A stretch of DNA of 64,000 nucleotides from Bradyrhizobium semiaridum (GCF_020329505.1 NZ_JAGKJJ010000028.1:27334-91333); one strand, 5' to 3'; counted from the stretch's first letter, positions 17,571-27,402 are shown. Numbers and translations: made by a program. Notes: a model not told the origin generated them from the letters alone.

Positions 17571-18371
17571 TTAGACAGTCTTCTCCGGCCACCGGCATAG
17601 ATCATTGATCAGGCATACCTCGCAACGCGGACCGCGCGCCAGACAGGTATAGCGGCCATGCAGGATCAACCAATGGTGGGCATGCAGCATGAACTCCGAT
17701 GGGATCACCTTCTCCAGCCCCAGCTCGACCTCGAGCGGCGTCCTGCCGGGCGCAAGCCCGGTTCGATTGCCGACGCGAAACACATGGGTATCGACCGCCA
17801 TCGTGCGCTCGCCGAACGCCATGTTGAGCACGACATTCGCAGTCTTGCGGCCGGCGCCGGGCAGCGACTCGATCTCGGCACGCGTGCGCGGCACCTCACC
17901 GCCGAACTCGGCGATCAGCTTCTCCGACAGCGCGATGACGTTCTTGGCCTTGTTGCGATAGAGCCCGATCGTCTTGATGTAATCGCGCACGGTCTCTTCG
18001 CCGAGCGCGATCATCTTCTCCGGCGTATCGGCGACCGCAAACAGCGCCCGCGTCGCCTTGTTGACGCCGGCGTCGGTCGCCTGCGCCGACAGTACCACCG
18101 CGACCAAGAGCGTATAGGGATTGAGATGTTCGAGCTCGCCCTTGGGCTCCGGATTGGCTTTGCGGAACCGGCTGAAGGCCTCGTAGACCTCCTCCGCCGT
18201 CCAGGGCTTGATTTTGACCGCCTTCTTGGCCGCTTTCTTGGCCGCTTTTTTTGCCGCCAGTTTGGGCAGCGACTTTGCCGTTTTCGCCGATGCCGTCTTC
18301 GGCGCGGACCGAACGCTGGATGTTTTGGCGCGTTGGGATTTGGCGCGCTGAGCGCGGATGATTTTGGCCAT
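17571..18371 (-). CDS. nth: Endonuclease III (DNA glycosylase/AP lyase)
   Basis: A 266-residue base-excision repair enzyme that removes oxidised pyrimidines and cuts the abasic strand. The helix-hairpin-helix LPGAGRKTANVVLNMAFG contains the catalytic Lys, and the catalytic Asp follows in TMAVDTHVFRV. The iron-sulfur cluster ligands appear as C-x6-C-x2-C-x5-C in CLARGPRCEVCLINDLC near the end. The first ~55 residues are an unusual Lys/Ala-rich extension with AAKKAAKKAAKKAVKIK, resembling a histone H1 tail. ATG 18371 is 22 bases from the divergent DUF2244 gene. Confidence 0.95.
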   Translation of the reverse strand: MAKIIRAQRAKSQRAKTSSVRSAPKTASAKTAKSLPKLAAKKAAKKAAKKAVKIKPWTAEEVYEAFSRFRKANPEPKGELEHLNPYTLLVAVVLSAQATDAGVNKATRALFAVADTPEKMIALGEETVRDYIKTIGLYRNKAKNVIALSEKLIAEFGGEVPRTRAEIESLPGAGRKTANVVLNMAFGERTMAVDTHVFRVGNRTGLAPGRTPLEVELGLEKVIPSEFMLHAHHWLILHGRYTCLARGPRCEVCLINDLCRWPEKTV

Positions 18372-18393
18372 GAACGGGATATACTGACACGTC

Positions 18394-18936
18394 ATGACCG
18401 CAGGCAACGACTTTCCCGGGAAAGATCTTGAGGCGACCGCCCCAGAGGCCGAGCCGACGCTGTTCTCGGCGTTGCTGACGCCGCACCGCTCGCTCAACCG
18501 CACCGGCTTCATCGTGCTGATGTCGTTCATCACCGTCGTCAGCTTCATCGCCGGCGCGGTGTTCTGGTGGCTCGGCGCCTGGCCGATCTTCGGCTTCTTC
18601 GGCCTCGACGTGCTGGTGATCTACTGGGCCTTCAAGGTCAATTTCCGCACCGCCAGGGCGAGCGAGGAGATCACCGTGACGGCGTCCGAACTGCGGGTGC
18701 GCCGGGTCAGCCATCGCGGCCACGTCGCGGAATGGGTGCTCAATCCGCTCTGGGTGCGGTTCGAGCAGATCTCGCACGAGGAGTTCGGCATCGAGCGGCT
18801 TTATCTGGTCTCAAGGGGCCGCCGGGTCAGCGTCGGCAGCTTCCTCAGCCCGGATGAAAAGGCGAGCTTTTCCAAAGCCTTGACGGTTGCGCTCAACACC
18901 GCCAAGCGGGGCCCGACCTATAACCCCATCGCTTGA
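18394..18936 (+). CDS. DUF2244 domain-containing membrane protein
   Basis: A 180-residue protein of the DUF2244 family, conserved in alphaproteobacteria and of unknown function. Two adjacent hydrophobic segments (GFIVLMSFITVVSFIAGAVF near residue 40 and IFGFFGLDVLVIYWAFKV near 67) form a hairpin anchor. A soluble C-terminal half begins NFRTARASEEITV and includes VLNPLWVRFEQ. Its start is only 22 bases from the divergent nth start, so the two promoters must overlap or one reads through the other gene. Confidence 0.82.
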   Translation: MTAGNDFPGKDLEATAPEAEPTLFSALLTPHRSLNRTGFIVLMSFITVVSFIAGAVFWWLGAWPIFGFFGLDVLVIYWAFKVNFRTARASEEITVTASELRVRRVSHRGHVAEWVLNPLWVRFEQISHEEFGIERLYLVSRGRRVSVGSFLSPDEKASFSKALTVALNTAKRGPTYNPIA

Positions 18937-18972
18937 GCGAGCTTGTCAGAAATCGGGTGGTTCCAGCGCACC

Positions 18973-19890
18973 ATGGCTCCTAAATCAAACCCTATGATGA
19001 CACTCGCGATACATGACCAGCGCCTGGCCAAGCCGGGACCCCAGAACGCCGCGTTGCGCGACTATGACTCGGTGCGGCGCGCGATCGCCTTCATCTCCGA
19101 GCACTGGCGCACGCAGCCGACCATCGAGGCGATGGCCGATGCCGCCGCCGTCACGCCCGATGAGCTGCACCATCTGTTCCGCCGCTGGGCCGGGCTGACG
19201 CCGAAGGCCTTCATGCAGGCGCTGACGCTGGATCACGCCAAGGGCCTATTGCGCGATTCCGCCAGCGTGCTCGACGCGGCGCTCGACTCCGGCCTGTCGG
19301 GCCCGGGACGACTGCATGATCTGTTCGTCACCCATGAGGCGATGTCGCCGGGCGAGTGGAAGAACGGCGGCGCCGGCATGGTGCTGCGCTATGGCTTCCA
19401 CCCCTCGCCGTTCGGCACCGCGATCGTGATCGCCAGCGGCCGCGGGCTTGCGGGCCTCGCCTTCGCCGACCACGGCGACGAACAGGCCGCATTCGCCGAC
19501 ATGAAGCGGCGCTGGCCGAACGCAACCTATGTCGAGGACACCGACGGCACAGCCGGACTGGCACAGCGCATCTTCGATACGCGGCTATGGCGCGCCGACC
19601 AGCCACTGCGCGTGGTGCTGATCGGCACCGACTTCGAGGTCCGGGTTTGGGAGACACTGCTCAAGATTCCGATGGGCCGCGCGGTCAGCTATTCCGACAT
19701 CGCCTGCAAGATCGATAATCCGAAGGCCTCGCGCGCCGTCGGCGCCGCGATCGGCCGCAACCCGGTGTCGTTCGTGGTGCCCTGCCATCGTGCCCTCGGC
19801 AAGAGCGGCGCGCTGACCGGCTACCACTGGGGCGTCACCCGCAAGCAGGCGATGCTGGGCTGGGAAGCCGGACAGGTGGGGTTGCATTAG
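18973..19890 (+). CDS. HTH-fused methylated-DNA--protein-cysteine methyltransferase
   Basis: About 305 residues in two parts. Residues ~30-130 are an AraC/Ada-type helix-turn-helix region (PTIEAMADAAAVTPDELHHL and the following helix). Residues ~145-300 are the suicide O6-methylguanine methyltransferase, with the active-site motif VVPCHR (Cys271) and RAVGAAIGRNP before it. The N-terminal Zn/methylphosphotriester-sensing domain of E. coli Ada is absent, so it corresponds to the AdaB-like half plus HTH. The start is uncertain: a TTG at 18943 and ATGs at 18973, 18994 and 18997 are all in frame. It repairs alkylated guanine; a regulatory role is possible but unproven. Confidence 0.88.
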   Translation: MAPKSNPMMTLAIHDQRLAKPGPQNAALRDYDSVRRAIAFISEHWRTQPTIEAMADAAAVTPDELHHLFRRWAGLTPKAFMQALTLDHAKGLLRDSASVLDAALDSGLSGPGRLHDLFVTHEAMSPGEWKNGGAGMVLRYGFHPSPFGTAIVIASGRGLAGLAFADHGDEQAAFADMKRRWPNATYVEDTDGTAGLAQRIFDTRLWRADQPLRVVLIGTDFEVRVWETLLKIPMGRAVSYSDIACKIDNPKASRAVGAAIGRNPVSFVVPCHRALGKSGALTGYHWGVTRKQAMLGWEAGQVGLH

Positions 19891-19897
19891 GTCAAAT

Positions 19898-19985
19898 CGT
19901 AGGATGGGTAGAGTGAAGCGAAACCCATCAACTCGGTGTCCGCGTCAGGCATGATGGGTTTCGCTTTCGCTCTACCCATCCTACG
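19898..19985. repeat. Long palindromic repeat (GTAGGATGGGTAGAG type)
   Basis: The left arm CGTAGGATGGGTAGAGTGAA and continuing GCGAAACCCATCA pairs with the right arm TGATGGGTTTCGC and onward CTCTACCCATCCTACG, with few mismatches. The loop is about 20 bases. It starts 7 bases behind the stop of the methyltransferase gene and is followed directly by the composite repeat at 19995. The convergent gene gpmA ends at 20128. A terminator role in both directions is plausible. Confidence 0.85.
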
Positions 19986-19994
19986 GCGCTACAG

Positions 19995-20112
19995 TTCTCT
20001 CACCGTCACCCTGAGGTGGCCGCTTCTTCAGCGGCCCTCGAAGGGTCGACGGCCCGGCAGGTGGCCGTGCATCCTTCGAGGCTCGCAAGAGCTCGCACCT
20101 CAGGATGACGGG
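19995..20112. repeat. Composite intergenic palindromic repeat, copy 2
   Basis: Shares the opening ~60 bases (CTCTCACCGTCACCCTGAGG through GGGTCGACGGCCCG) and the closing CACCTCAGGATGACGGGT with copy 1 at 1275-1410. The middle differs: GCAAGAGCTCGC here against a longer GC-rich insert in copy 1. It lies 16 bases before the end of gpmA on the opposite strand. Confidence 0.85.
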
Positions 20113-20127
20113 TAGACAGCGTTGCGC

Positions 20128-20751
20128 TTACGCTGCCAGATCCACCTTCGATGCCACCGTCGAATCCGCGTTGAGCCGGTAGACCACCGGGGCGCCGGTG
20201 GCGAGTTCGCGCTTGAGGATCTGCTCCGGCGTCAGCTTCTCCAGCACCATGATCAGCGCGCGCAATGAATTGCCATGGGCAGCAATGAGGGTGCGCTGGC
20301 CGCGCAGCACGCCGGGCAGGATCTCCTGCACATAGTAAGGCAGCGTGCGCGCCAGCGTGTCCTTCAGGCTTTCGCCGCCGGGCGGCGGCACGTCGTAGGA
20401 GCGGCGCCAGATCAGCACCTGCTCCTCGCCCCATTTCTTGCGGGCGTCGTCCTTGTTGAGGCCGGAGAGATCGCCGTAATCGCGTTCGTTGAGCGCAAGG
20501 TTCTTCGTCGTCGGCAAGCCGGTCTGGCCGATTTCGGCGAGCATCAGTTTCAGCGTATGCTGGGCGCGCGTGAGGTCCGAGGTGAAGGCGACATCGAACG
20601 ACAGATCCTGCGCCTTCAGCTTGCGGCCGGCGTCCTTCGCCTCGGCAATGCCTTGCTCGGTGAGATCAGGGTCTTTCCACCCGGTGAACAGGTTCTTCAG
20701 ATTCCATTCGCTCTGACCGTGACGAACGAGCACAAGAAGACGATCACTCAT
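20128..20751 (-). CDS. gpmA: 2,3-bisphosphoglycerate-dependent phosphoglycerate mutase
   Basis: A 207-residue cytoplasmic glycolytic enzyme interconverting 3- and 2-phosphoglycerate through a phosphohistidine. The catalytic motif VLVRHGQSEWN has its His near residue 10. LNERDYGDLSGLNKDDAR and RSYDVPPPGGESLKDT are family signatures, and IAAHGNSLRAL holds the second His. The length matches the short alphaproteobacterial form. It follows dapB by 32 bases on the same strand and probably shares its transcript. Confidence 0.95.
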   Translation of the reverse strand: MSDRLLVLVRHGQSEWNLKNLFTGWKDPDLTEQGIAEAKDAGRKLKAQDLSFDVAFTSDLTRAQHTLKLMLAEIGQTGLPTTKNLALNERDYGDLSGLNKDDARKKWGEEQVLIWRRSYDVPPPGGESLKDTLARTLPYYVQEILPGVLRGQRTLIAAHGNSLRALIMVLEKLTPEQILKRELATGAPVVYRLNADSTVASKVDLAA

Positions 20752-20783
20752 TTCAGGATTCCGTTTCGCTTAGCTTGATTTGA

Positions 20784-21596
20784 TCAGCCGCCCAGGCCGA
20801 GCACGTCGGCCATCGAGTACATGCCGGGCTTCTTGCCGTGCGCCCACAGCGCCGCCTTCAGCGCGCCCTGCGCGAACAGCGTGCGATCCTCGGCGTGGTG
20901 GGACAGCGTCAGGCGCTCATACGGGCCGGCGAACAGCACGCTGTGGTCGCCCGCCGCGGTGCCGCCGCGCAGCGAGGCAAAGCCGATATCGCCGGGACGG
21001 CGCGCGCCGGTGAGACCGTCGCGGCCGCGCGCCGAATGCTGCGCCAGCGCGATCTGGCGGCCGGCGGCGGCAGCCTCGCCGAGCATCAGCGCGGTGCCGG
21101 ACGGCGCGTCGATCTTGGACTTGTGATGCAGCTCGAGAATCTCGATGTCAAAGCTCTGGTCGAGCGACTGCGCGACGCGCTTGACCAGCGCGGCAAGCAG
21201 ATTGACGCCGAGGCTCATATTACCCGACTTCACCACGATGGCGCGATCGGTGACGCTGCGGATCACGGCGTCGTCCGAGGGCGACATCCCGGTGGTGCCG
21301 ATGACGTGGACGAGGCCGCGCTCGGCCGCGATCGCGACGTTGGCGATGGTGGCGGCCGGCACGGTGAAATCCAGGATGCCATCGGCCTTGGCCGACATCG
21401 ACCACAGATCGGCCGACAGCACGACGCCGTTGGCCGGCAGGCCGGCGAGGACACCAGCGTCCTTGCCGAGCAGCTGCGAACCCGGCGCCTCCAGCGCGCC
21501 GACCAGCTCCGCTCCCGGCGTTTCCGAAATCACCCGCGTCAGCGTGCGGCCCATCCGGCCGCCGGCTCCCGCAACAATCAGACGCATGTCAGCCAT
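20784..21596 (-). CDS. dapB: 4-hydroxy-tetrahydrodipicolinate reductase
   Basis: A 270-residue enzyme of lysine and diaminopimelate synthesis, reducing the cyclic intermediate with NAD(P)H. The N-terminal Rossmann motif is VAGAGGRMGRTL (residues ~8-19). VIGTTGMSPSDDAVI lies mid-protein, the signature ELHHKSKIDAPSGTA holds the substrate-binding region near residue 160, and RGGTAAGDHSVLFAG follows. Length and order are normal. It precedes gpmA on the same strand. A REP-like element (21679-21730) lies upstream. Confidence 0.96.
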   Translation of the reverse strand: MADMRLIVAGAGGRMGRTLTRVISETPGAELVGALEAPGSQLLGKDAGVLAGLPANGVVLSADLWSMSAKADGILDFTVPAATIANVAIAAERGLVHVIGTTGMSPSDDAVIRSVTDRAIVVKSGNMSLGVNLLAALVKRVAQSLDQSFDIEILELHHKSKIDAPSGTALMLGEAAAAGRQIALAQHSARGRDGLTGARRPGDIGFASLRGGTAAGDHSVLFAGPYERLTLSHHAEDRTLFAQGALKAALWAHGKKPGMYSMADVLGLGG

Positions 21597-21678
21597 GGCT
21601 CACCTCTCCATGCGGTATAGCGAGCCATGGCTGTTCCGGCAACCAAACGGGGCGTTCCGGCGCTTTAGCCTTTTATTT

Positions 21679-21730
21679 GCGCATGATCTGTCCGGAAAGC
21701 CGCTTCGCACTGTTCCGGATCATGCGCTAG
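21679..21730. repeat. Dispersed REP-like element, copy C
   Basis: GCGCATGATCTGTCCGGAAA followed by GCCGCTTCGCACTG and TTCCGGATCATGCGC is an almost perfect inverted repeat. The terminal CTAG holds the TAG stop of the DUF1330 gene on the minus strand (21729 to 21727). The element lies between that gene and dapB, both on the minus strand, so it could separate their transcripts. Confidence 0.85.
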
Positions 21731-22023
21731 GCTCCCGCGAAACCCTCGATGATGATCAGATCGGCGATCGAATGCGGCTGCCGCACTTTGATGTTGGCCT
21801 GGTATTCCGGCGAGTTGTAGCAGGCGAGCGCGGTCTCGTAGTCGGGGAATTCGATCACGACATTGCGCGAGCGGCTCTGGCCCTCGACAGCGGTGAACTT
21901 GCCACCGCGCACGACGAACTTGCCGCCGAATTTCTGGAAGATCGCCGGGTTGGCCGCCATGTAGGGCTTGTAGCCTTCTTCGTTGTGCACGTCCACGCGT
22001 CCGATCCAGTATCCCTTCGCCAT
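21727..22023 (-). CDS. DUF1330 domain-containing protein
   Basis: A 98-residue protein with the DUF1330 ferredoxin-like (dimeric alpha/beta barrel) fold. GYWIGRVDVHNEEGYKPYMA starts the domain, and FVVRGGKFTAVEG plus NVVIEFPDYETALACYNSPE are the hallmark second half. Function is unknown. ATG 22023 is supported by AGGAGAAC 6 bases upstream; the open frame upstream is antisense shadow of pyrF. It follows pyrF by 19 bases and is likely co-transcribed with it. Confidence 0.87.
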   Translation of the reverse strand: MAKGYWIGRVDVHNEEGYKPYMAANPAIFQKFGGKFVVRGGKFTAVEGQSRSRNVVIEFPDYETALACYNSPEYQANIKVRQPHSIADLIIIEGFAGA

Positions 22024-22042
22024 TTCTGTTCTCCTTTGTTGC

Positions 22043-22756
22043 TTATCCAGCGAGTGCTTGAGCGATCTCGGCGTGAATGGCCTCTGCGGCGGCCTTTGGA
22101 TCATCAGCTTCCACGACGGGACGTCCAACCACCAGATAGTCGGCGCCGGCCGCGATCGCACGCGCCGGCGTCATGATGCGCTTCTGGTCGCCGGTCGCCG
22201 ATCCTGCGGGACGGATGCCCGGCGTGACCAGATGGATCTGATCGCCGACGATCTTGCGCAACGCCGCCGCCTCTTCGGGCGAGCTGACGATGCCGTCGAT
22301 GCCGAGCGCCTGCGCCTGCCTGGCGCGGGCTTCGACGAGATCGGAGACGTTGAGGCGATAGCCTGCGGCGTGAAGGTCACTGTCGTCATAGGAGGTCAGC
22401 ACGGTGACCGCGAGGATCTTCAGCGAGGTGCCGGCGCGTGCCTCGACCGCGGCCTTCATGGTCTGCGGATAGGCATGCACGGTGAGGAAGGTCGCGCCGA
22501 GCGACGCGACGCTTTCGACGCCGCGCGCCACCGTGTTGCCGATGTCGTGCAGCTTGAGATCGAGGAAAACCTTCTTGCCGCGGCTTGCGAGCTGCTTCGC
22601 CAGCGGCAGGCCGCCGGCATAGCCGAGCTGGTAGCCGATCTTGTAGAAGCTCACGCTGTCGCCGATCGTCTCTATCATCGTCTCCGCGGCGGCCACGGAA
22701 GGCAGGTCGAGCGCCACAATCAACCGGTCTCTTGGCGCGATCCTGGCAGGCTGCAT
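22043..22756 (-). CDS. pyrF: Orotidine 5'-phosphate decarboxylase
   Basis: A ~237-residue TIM-barrel enzyme converting OMP to UMP in pyrimidine synthesis. RLIVALDLPSVAAAE opens the barrel. The catalytic Lys/Asp array is in VFLDLKLHDIGNTVARG. VTPGIRPAGSATGDQKR and DYLVVGRPVV form the phosphate-binding end. ATG 22756, preceded by GAGGTGAGG, is preferred; a GTG at 22762 is also in frame. It starts 7 bases beyond the flavin reductase stop, so the three genes FMN reductase, pyrF and DUF1330 probably form one operon. Confidence 0.95.
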   Translation of the reverse strand: MQPARIAPRDRLIVALDLPSVAAAETMIETIGDSVSFYKIGYQLGYAGGLPLAKQLASRGKKVFLDLKLHDIGNTVARGVESVASLGATFLTVHAYPQTMKAAVEARAGTSLKILAVTVLTSYDDSDLHAAGYRLNVSDLVEARARQAQALGIDGIVSSPEEAAALRKIVGDQIHLVTPGIRPAGSATGDQKRIMTPARAIAAGADYLVVGRPVVEADDPKAAAEAIHAEIAQALAG

Positions 22757-22763
22757 CCTCACC

Positions 22764-23342
22764 TCACATCATGCGTTGGGAATGGTCGATCAGCTGCCGC
22801 ACCAGCGCCCGCATCGCATCGATGTCGGCCTGGTGCTTCAGACGATCCATATCGTCATAGGCCTGCTCGGCGAATGACAGCGCGAGCTGGTTCGGGATCA
22901 CGCTCGCGCGGCAGGCCGTGAGGATCAGCCGCAGCGCCGCCAGCGCTCGGGTGCCGCCAAGCCGGTTGCCGGAGGCCGCGGCGATCGCGAACACGCGGTC
23001 GTGGAACACCTGGCCTCTGACCTCGTGCGGATCCTGCACGCGGCTGATCCAGTCGATGGTGTTCTTCACCAGCGCCGGGACCGAGGAATTGTATTCGGGC
23101 GTTACGATCAGCACGCCGTGATGAACGCCGATCATCCGCTTCAGATTGACGGCATGCTGCGGCACACCCGATCTGGCCTGCAGGTCGCCGTCATAGATCG
23201 GGAGCGGAAAATCGCCGAGCGAGATCCGGGTGACGTCGGCGCCAAGCTGAGCGAGCGCCTCGGCCAGCACGGCTGCCAGCTTCGCATTGAGCGAGCCGGA
23301 TCGAAGCGATCCCGGGATGACGAGGATTTTCAGGGCGGACAT
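22764..23342 (-). CDS. NADPH-dependent FMN reductase family protein
   Basis: A 192-residue flavodoxin-fold oxidoreductase of the NADPH-dependent FMN reductase/chromate reductase type. The FMN phosphate loop is PGSLRSGSLNAKLA (residues ~10-23), and the second flavin loop is VTPEYNSSVPALVKNTIDW near residue 80. Such enzymes reduce quinones, chromate or azo compounds in the cytoplasm; the natural acceptor cannot be read here. It is the first gene of the unit with pyrF, 8 bases apart. Confidence 0.88.
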   Translation of the reverse strand: MSALKILVIPGSLRSGSLNAKLAAVLAEALAQLGADVTRISLGDFPLPIYDGDLQARSGVPQHAVNLKRMIGVHHGVLIVTPEYNSSVPALVKNTIDWISRVQDPHEVRGQVFHDRVFAIAAASGNRLGGTRALAALRLILTACRASVIPNQLALSFAEQAYDDMDRLKHQADIDAMRALVRQLIDHSQRMM

Positions 23343-23392
23343 TCAAAACATCGCGGTTGGGACTCGCCCAGCGCGACGGCGCAAGGCGCGTT

Positions 23393-23995
23393 TCAGCCCT
23401 TGCGATACACCCAGACTCGGGCCGGCGGAAGGTTCATCCAGATCCGCTCCGAGGCCTCTGTGGACACGCCGGGCAACGACTTCGGGATCGGCGGCACCAC
23501 CGAATAGGTGAACTGGACGAAGGGCGCGCCGGGGGCGAGCGCCAGGAAGGCCTCGCGGATCAACTTCAGACGCGTCAGCATCGGCTTGGTGACGAGAGGC
23601 AGGCCGGAGACCACGGCCGATGCAGGAGACTTCAGCACCTCCCACAACGTGTCGCGCAGCCTGTAGGCGTCGCCCTGGACCACCTTGGCCTGCGGATAGC
23701 GCTCGCGCAGCAGCGCGCAGAAGCCGGGATTGTATTCAACCAGGACGAGCCGCTTCTGATCGACACCGTGCTCGATCAGCGCGTTGGTGATCGCCCCGGT
23801 CCCCGGCCCAAGTTCGATGACCGGCCCTTCGCCGTCGACGTCAACATATTGCGCCATGGTGCGCGCAAGCAGCCGGCCGGACGGCATCACCGCGCCCATA
23901 TGCAGCGGCTTTTCGATCCATGAACGGAGAAAGCGAACCTCGTCGTCGAGACGGAGAGGCTTCTTCGACGCACGCACGGACGATTGCAAGGGCAT
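23393..23995 (-). CDS. pmtA: Phospholipid N-methyltransferase (PmtA-like)
   Basis: A 200-residue SAM-dependent methyltransferase. The SAM-binding motif is VIELGPGTGAITNALI near residue 60, and LVLVEYNPGFCALLRERYP follows as motif II. GLPLVTKPMLTRLKLIREAF and PFVQFTYSVVPP are typical of the Rhodobacter/Bradyrhizobium PmtA type, which methylates phosphatidylethanolamine towards phosphatidylcholine at the inner membrane. The position behind dnaKJ agrees with what I recall for Bradyrhizobium pmtA, and the gap to dnaJ is 95 bases. The alternative is an rRNA adenine methylase-like protein, less likely at this length. Confidence 0.85.
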   Translation of the reverse strand: MPLQSSVRASKKPLRLDDEVRFLRSWIEKPLHMGAVMPSGRLLARTMAQYVDVDGEGPVIELGPGTGAITNALIEHGVDQKRLVLVEYNPGFCALLRERYPQAKVVQGDAYRLRDTLWEVLKSPASAVVSGLPLVTKPMLTRLKLIREAFLALAPGAPFVQFTYSVVPPIPKSLPGVSTEASERIWMNLPPARVWVYRKG

Positions 23996-24090
23996 GTCGC
24001 TACCAGGCGGGACCGCACAACCGAGCGGTTGTCAGAAAACAGTCACAAAGACGTATAGGTCGAAACCGCTATGGTCAAGCATGACGACAA

Positions 24091-25221
24091 TTACTGGGCG
24101 GCGCGGTTACCGAAGAAGTCCTTGACCTTAGAGAAGAAACCCGCGGCCTCCGGCTGGGTTGCGCCGGACGACAGCTTTTCGAACTCCCGCAGCAGTTCCT
24201 GCTGCTTCTTGGTCAGATTCTGCGGCGTTTCGACCATGACCTGGACATACATGTCGCCGGTCTGGCGCGAGCGGAGCACCGGCATACCCTTTGATGCGAT
24301 GCGGAATCGCCGACCCGACTGGGTGCCGGCCGGCACCTTCACCTTGGTGTGGCCGTTGTCGATGGTCGGGACTTCGAATTCGCCGCCGAGCGCGGCCGTG
24401 ACCATCGAGATCGGCACGCGGCAATGCAGGTCGGCGCCGTCGCGCTGGAACAGCTGGTGCGTGGTCAGCGACAGGAAGATGTAGAGGTCGCCGGGCGGAC
24501 CGCCGCGGACACCGGCCTCGCCTTCGCCGGCGAGACGGATCCGGGTGCCATCCTCGACGCCGGGGGGGATGTTGACCGACAGCGTGCGGTCGCGCGTTAC
24601 CCGGCCGGAGCCGGCGCAGGAGGTGCAGGCATCCTCGATCATCTGGCCGCGGCCCTGGCAGCCGGGGCAGGTGCGCTCCAGCGTGAAGAAGCCTTGGGCT
24701 TGGCGGATGCGGCCGGCGCCGCCGCAATGCGAGCAGGTCTTCGGCTTGGTGCCGGCCTTGGCGCCGGTGCCCGAGCAGGCTTCGCAGGTGACCGACACCG
24801 GGATCTCGATCTGCGCGGTCTTGCCCTGGAAGGCTTCTTCGAGCGTGATCTCCATGTTGTAGCGCAGATCAGCGCCGCGCTCTCGGCCACCGCTGCGGCG
24901 CTGCCCGGCCATGCCGAACAGGTCTTCGAAGATGTCGGAGAAGGACGAGGCGAAGCCGGCACCGAAGCCGGGCCCGCCGCCGCCCATGCCCTGCTCGAAG
25001 GCGGCATGGCCGAAGCGGTCATAGGCGGCGCGCTTCTCGCCATCCTTCAGAACCTCATAGGCTTCGTTGATTTCCTTGAAGCGGATCTCGCTGCTGGCGT
25101 CGCCCGGATTCCTGTCCGGATGCCACTTCATCGCGAGCTTGCGGAAAGCCGCCTTCAGCTTGGTCTCGTCCGCATTTCGGTCGACTTCGAGGGTCTCGTA
25201 GTAGCAGCGCTTGGTGGACAT
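24091..25221 (-). CDS. dnaJ: Chaperone DnaJ (Hsp40)
   Basis: A 376-residue co-chaperone that delivers substrates to DnaK and triggers its ATP hydrolysis. The J domain (residues ~5-70) holds MKWHPDRNPGD with the HPD motif. A Gly-rich linker follows (GGGGPGFGAGF). The zinc domain has four CxxCxGxG repeats: CEACSGTG, CSHCGGAG, CPGCQGRG and CTSCAGSG. The C-terminal substrate-binding half is complete. It lies 146 bases behind dnaK, with an RNA hairpin in the gap, so it is probably expressed from the dnaK heat-shock promoter with partial attenuation. Confidence 0.97.
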   Translation of the reverse strand: MSTKRCYYETLEVDRNADETKLKAAFRKLAMKWHPDRNPGDASSEIRFKEINEAYEVLKDGEKRAAYDRFGHAAFEQGMGGGGPGFGAGFASSFSDIFEDLFGMAGQRRSGGRERGADLRYNMEITLEEAFQGKTAQIEIPVSVTCEACSGTGAKAGTKPKTCSHCGGAGRIRQAQGFFTLERTCPGCQGRGQMIEDACTSCAGSGRVTRDRTLSVNIPPGVEDGTRIRLAGEGEAGVRGGPPGDLYIFLSLTTHQLFQRDGADLHCRVPISMVTAALGGEFEVPTIDNGHTKVKVPAGTQSGRRFRIASKGMPVLRSRQTGDMYVQVMVETPQNLTKKQQELLREFEKLSSGATQPEAAGFFSKVKDFFGNRAAQ

Positions 25222-25301
25222 CCTTCAATTCCGTCCGAAGTTCGTCGCGATCGCGGAAAATTGCGCCTGTCTAAAAGATGGTGCGATCGCCTTAACGAAA
25301 A

Positions 25302-25353
25302 ATGGCCCCCACTCCATCGAGACGCCGGGCGTGCTCTTTGGTGTGAGGGCCAT
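25302..25353 (-). promoter_or_regulatory. Hairpin in the dnaK-dnaJ intergenic transcript
   Basis: ATGGCCCCCAC (25302-25312) and GTGAGGGCCAT (25343-25353) are inverted arms with one mismatch, enclosing a loop that holds a smaller GACGCC/GGGCGT stem. It begins 14 bases before the dnaK stop region and could stabilise the dnaK message or lower dnaJ expression. There is no U-tract, so it is unlikely to be a full terminator. Confidence 0.4.
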
Positions 25354-25367
25354 GATCCAATCCGCGT

Positions 25368-27269
<1,902 letters not shown>

Positions 27270-27374
27270 GGTTTTCATATCCTCTTTGCTACGGCAGGTT
27301 GGTTGGGCCCTGACGGCGCTCCGTACCGAACCCCCAGACGTTCACATACTCGCGATATTGCGACGGTGAGCCTG

Positions 27375-27402
27375 ATATAGGAGAGAGGGTCGTGCCCGCA
27401 AG
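27375..27402 (-). promoter_or_regulatory. RpoH (sigma-32) type promoter of dnaK
   Basis: On the minus strand CTTG (27402 to 27399), 17 bases, then CCTATAT (27381 to 27375). This agrees fully with the alphaproteobacterial sigma-32 pattern CTTG-N17-CYTATNT. It would start transcription about 100 bases before the dnaK ATG. Confidence 0.75.
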
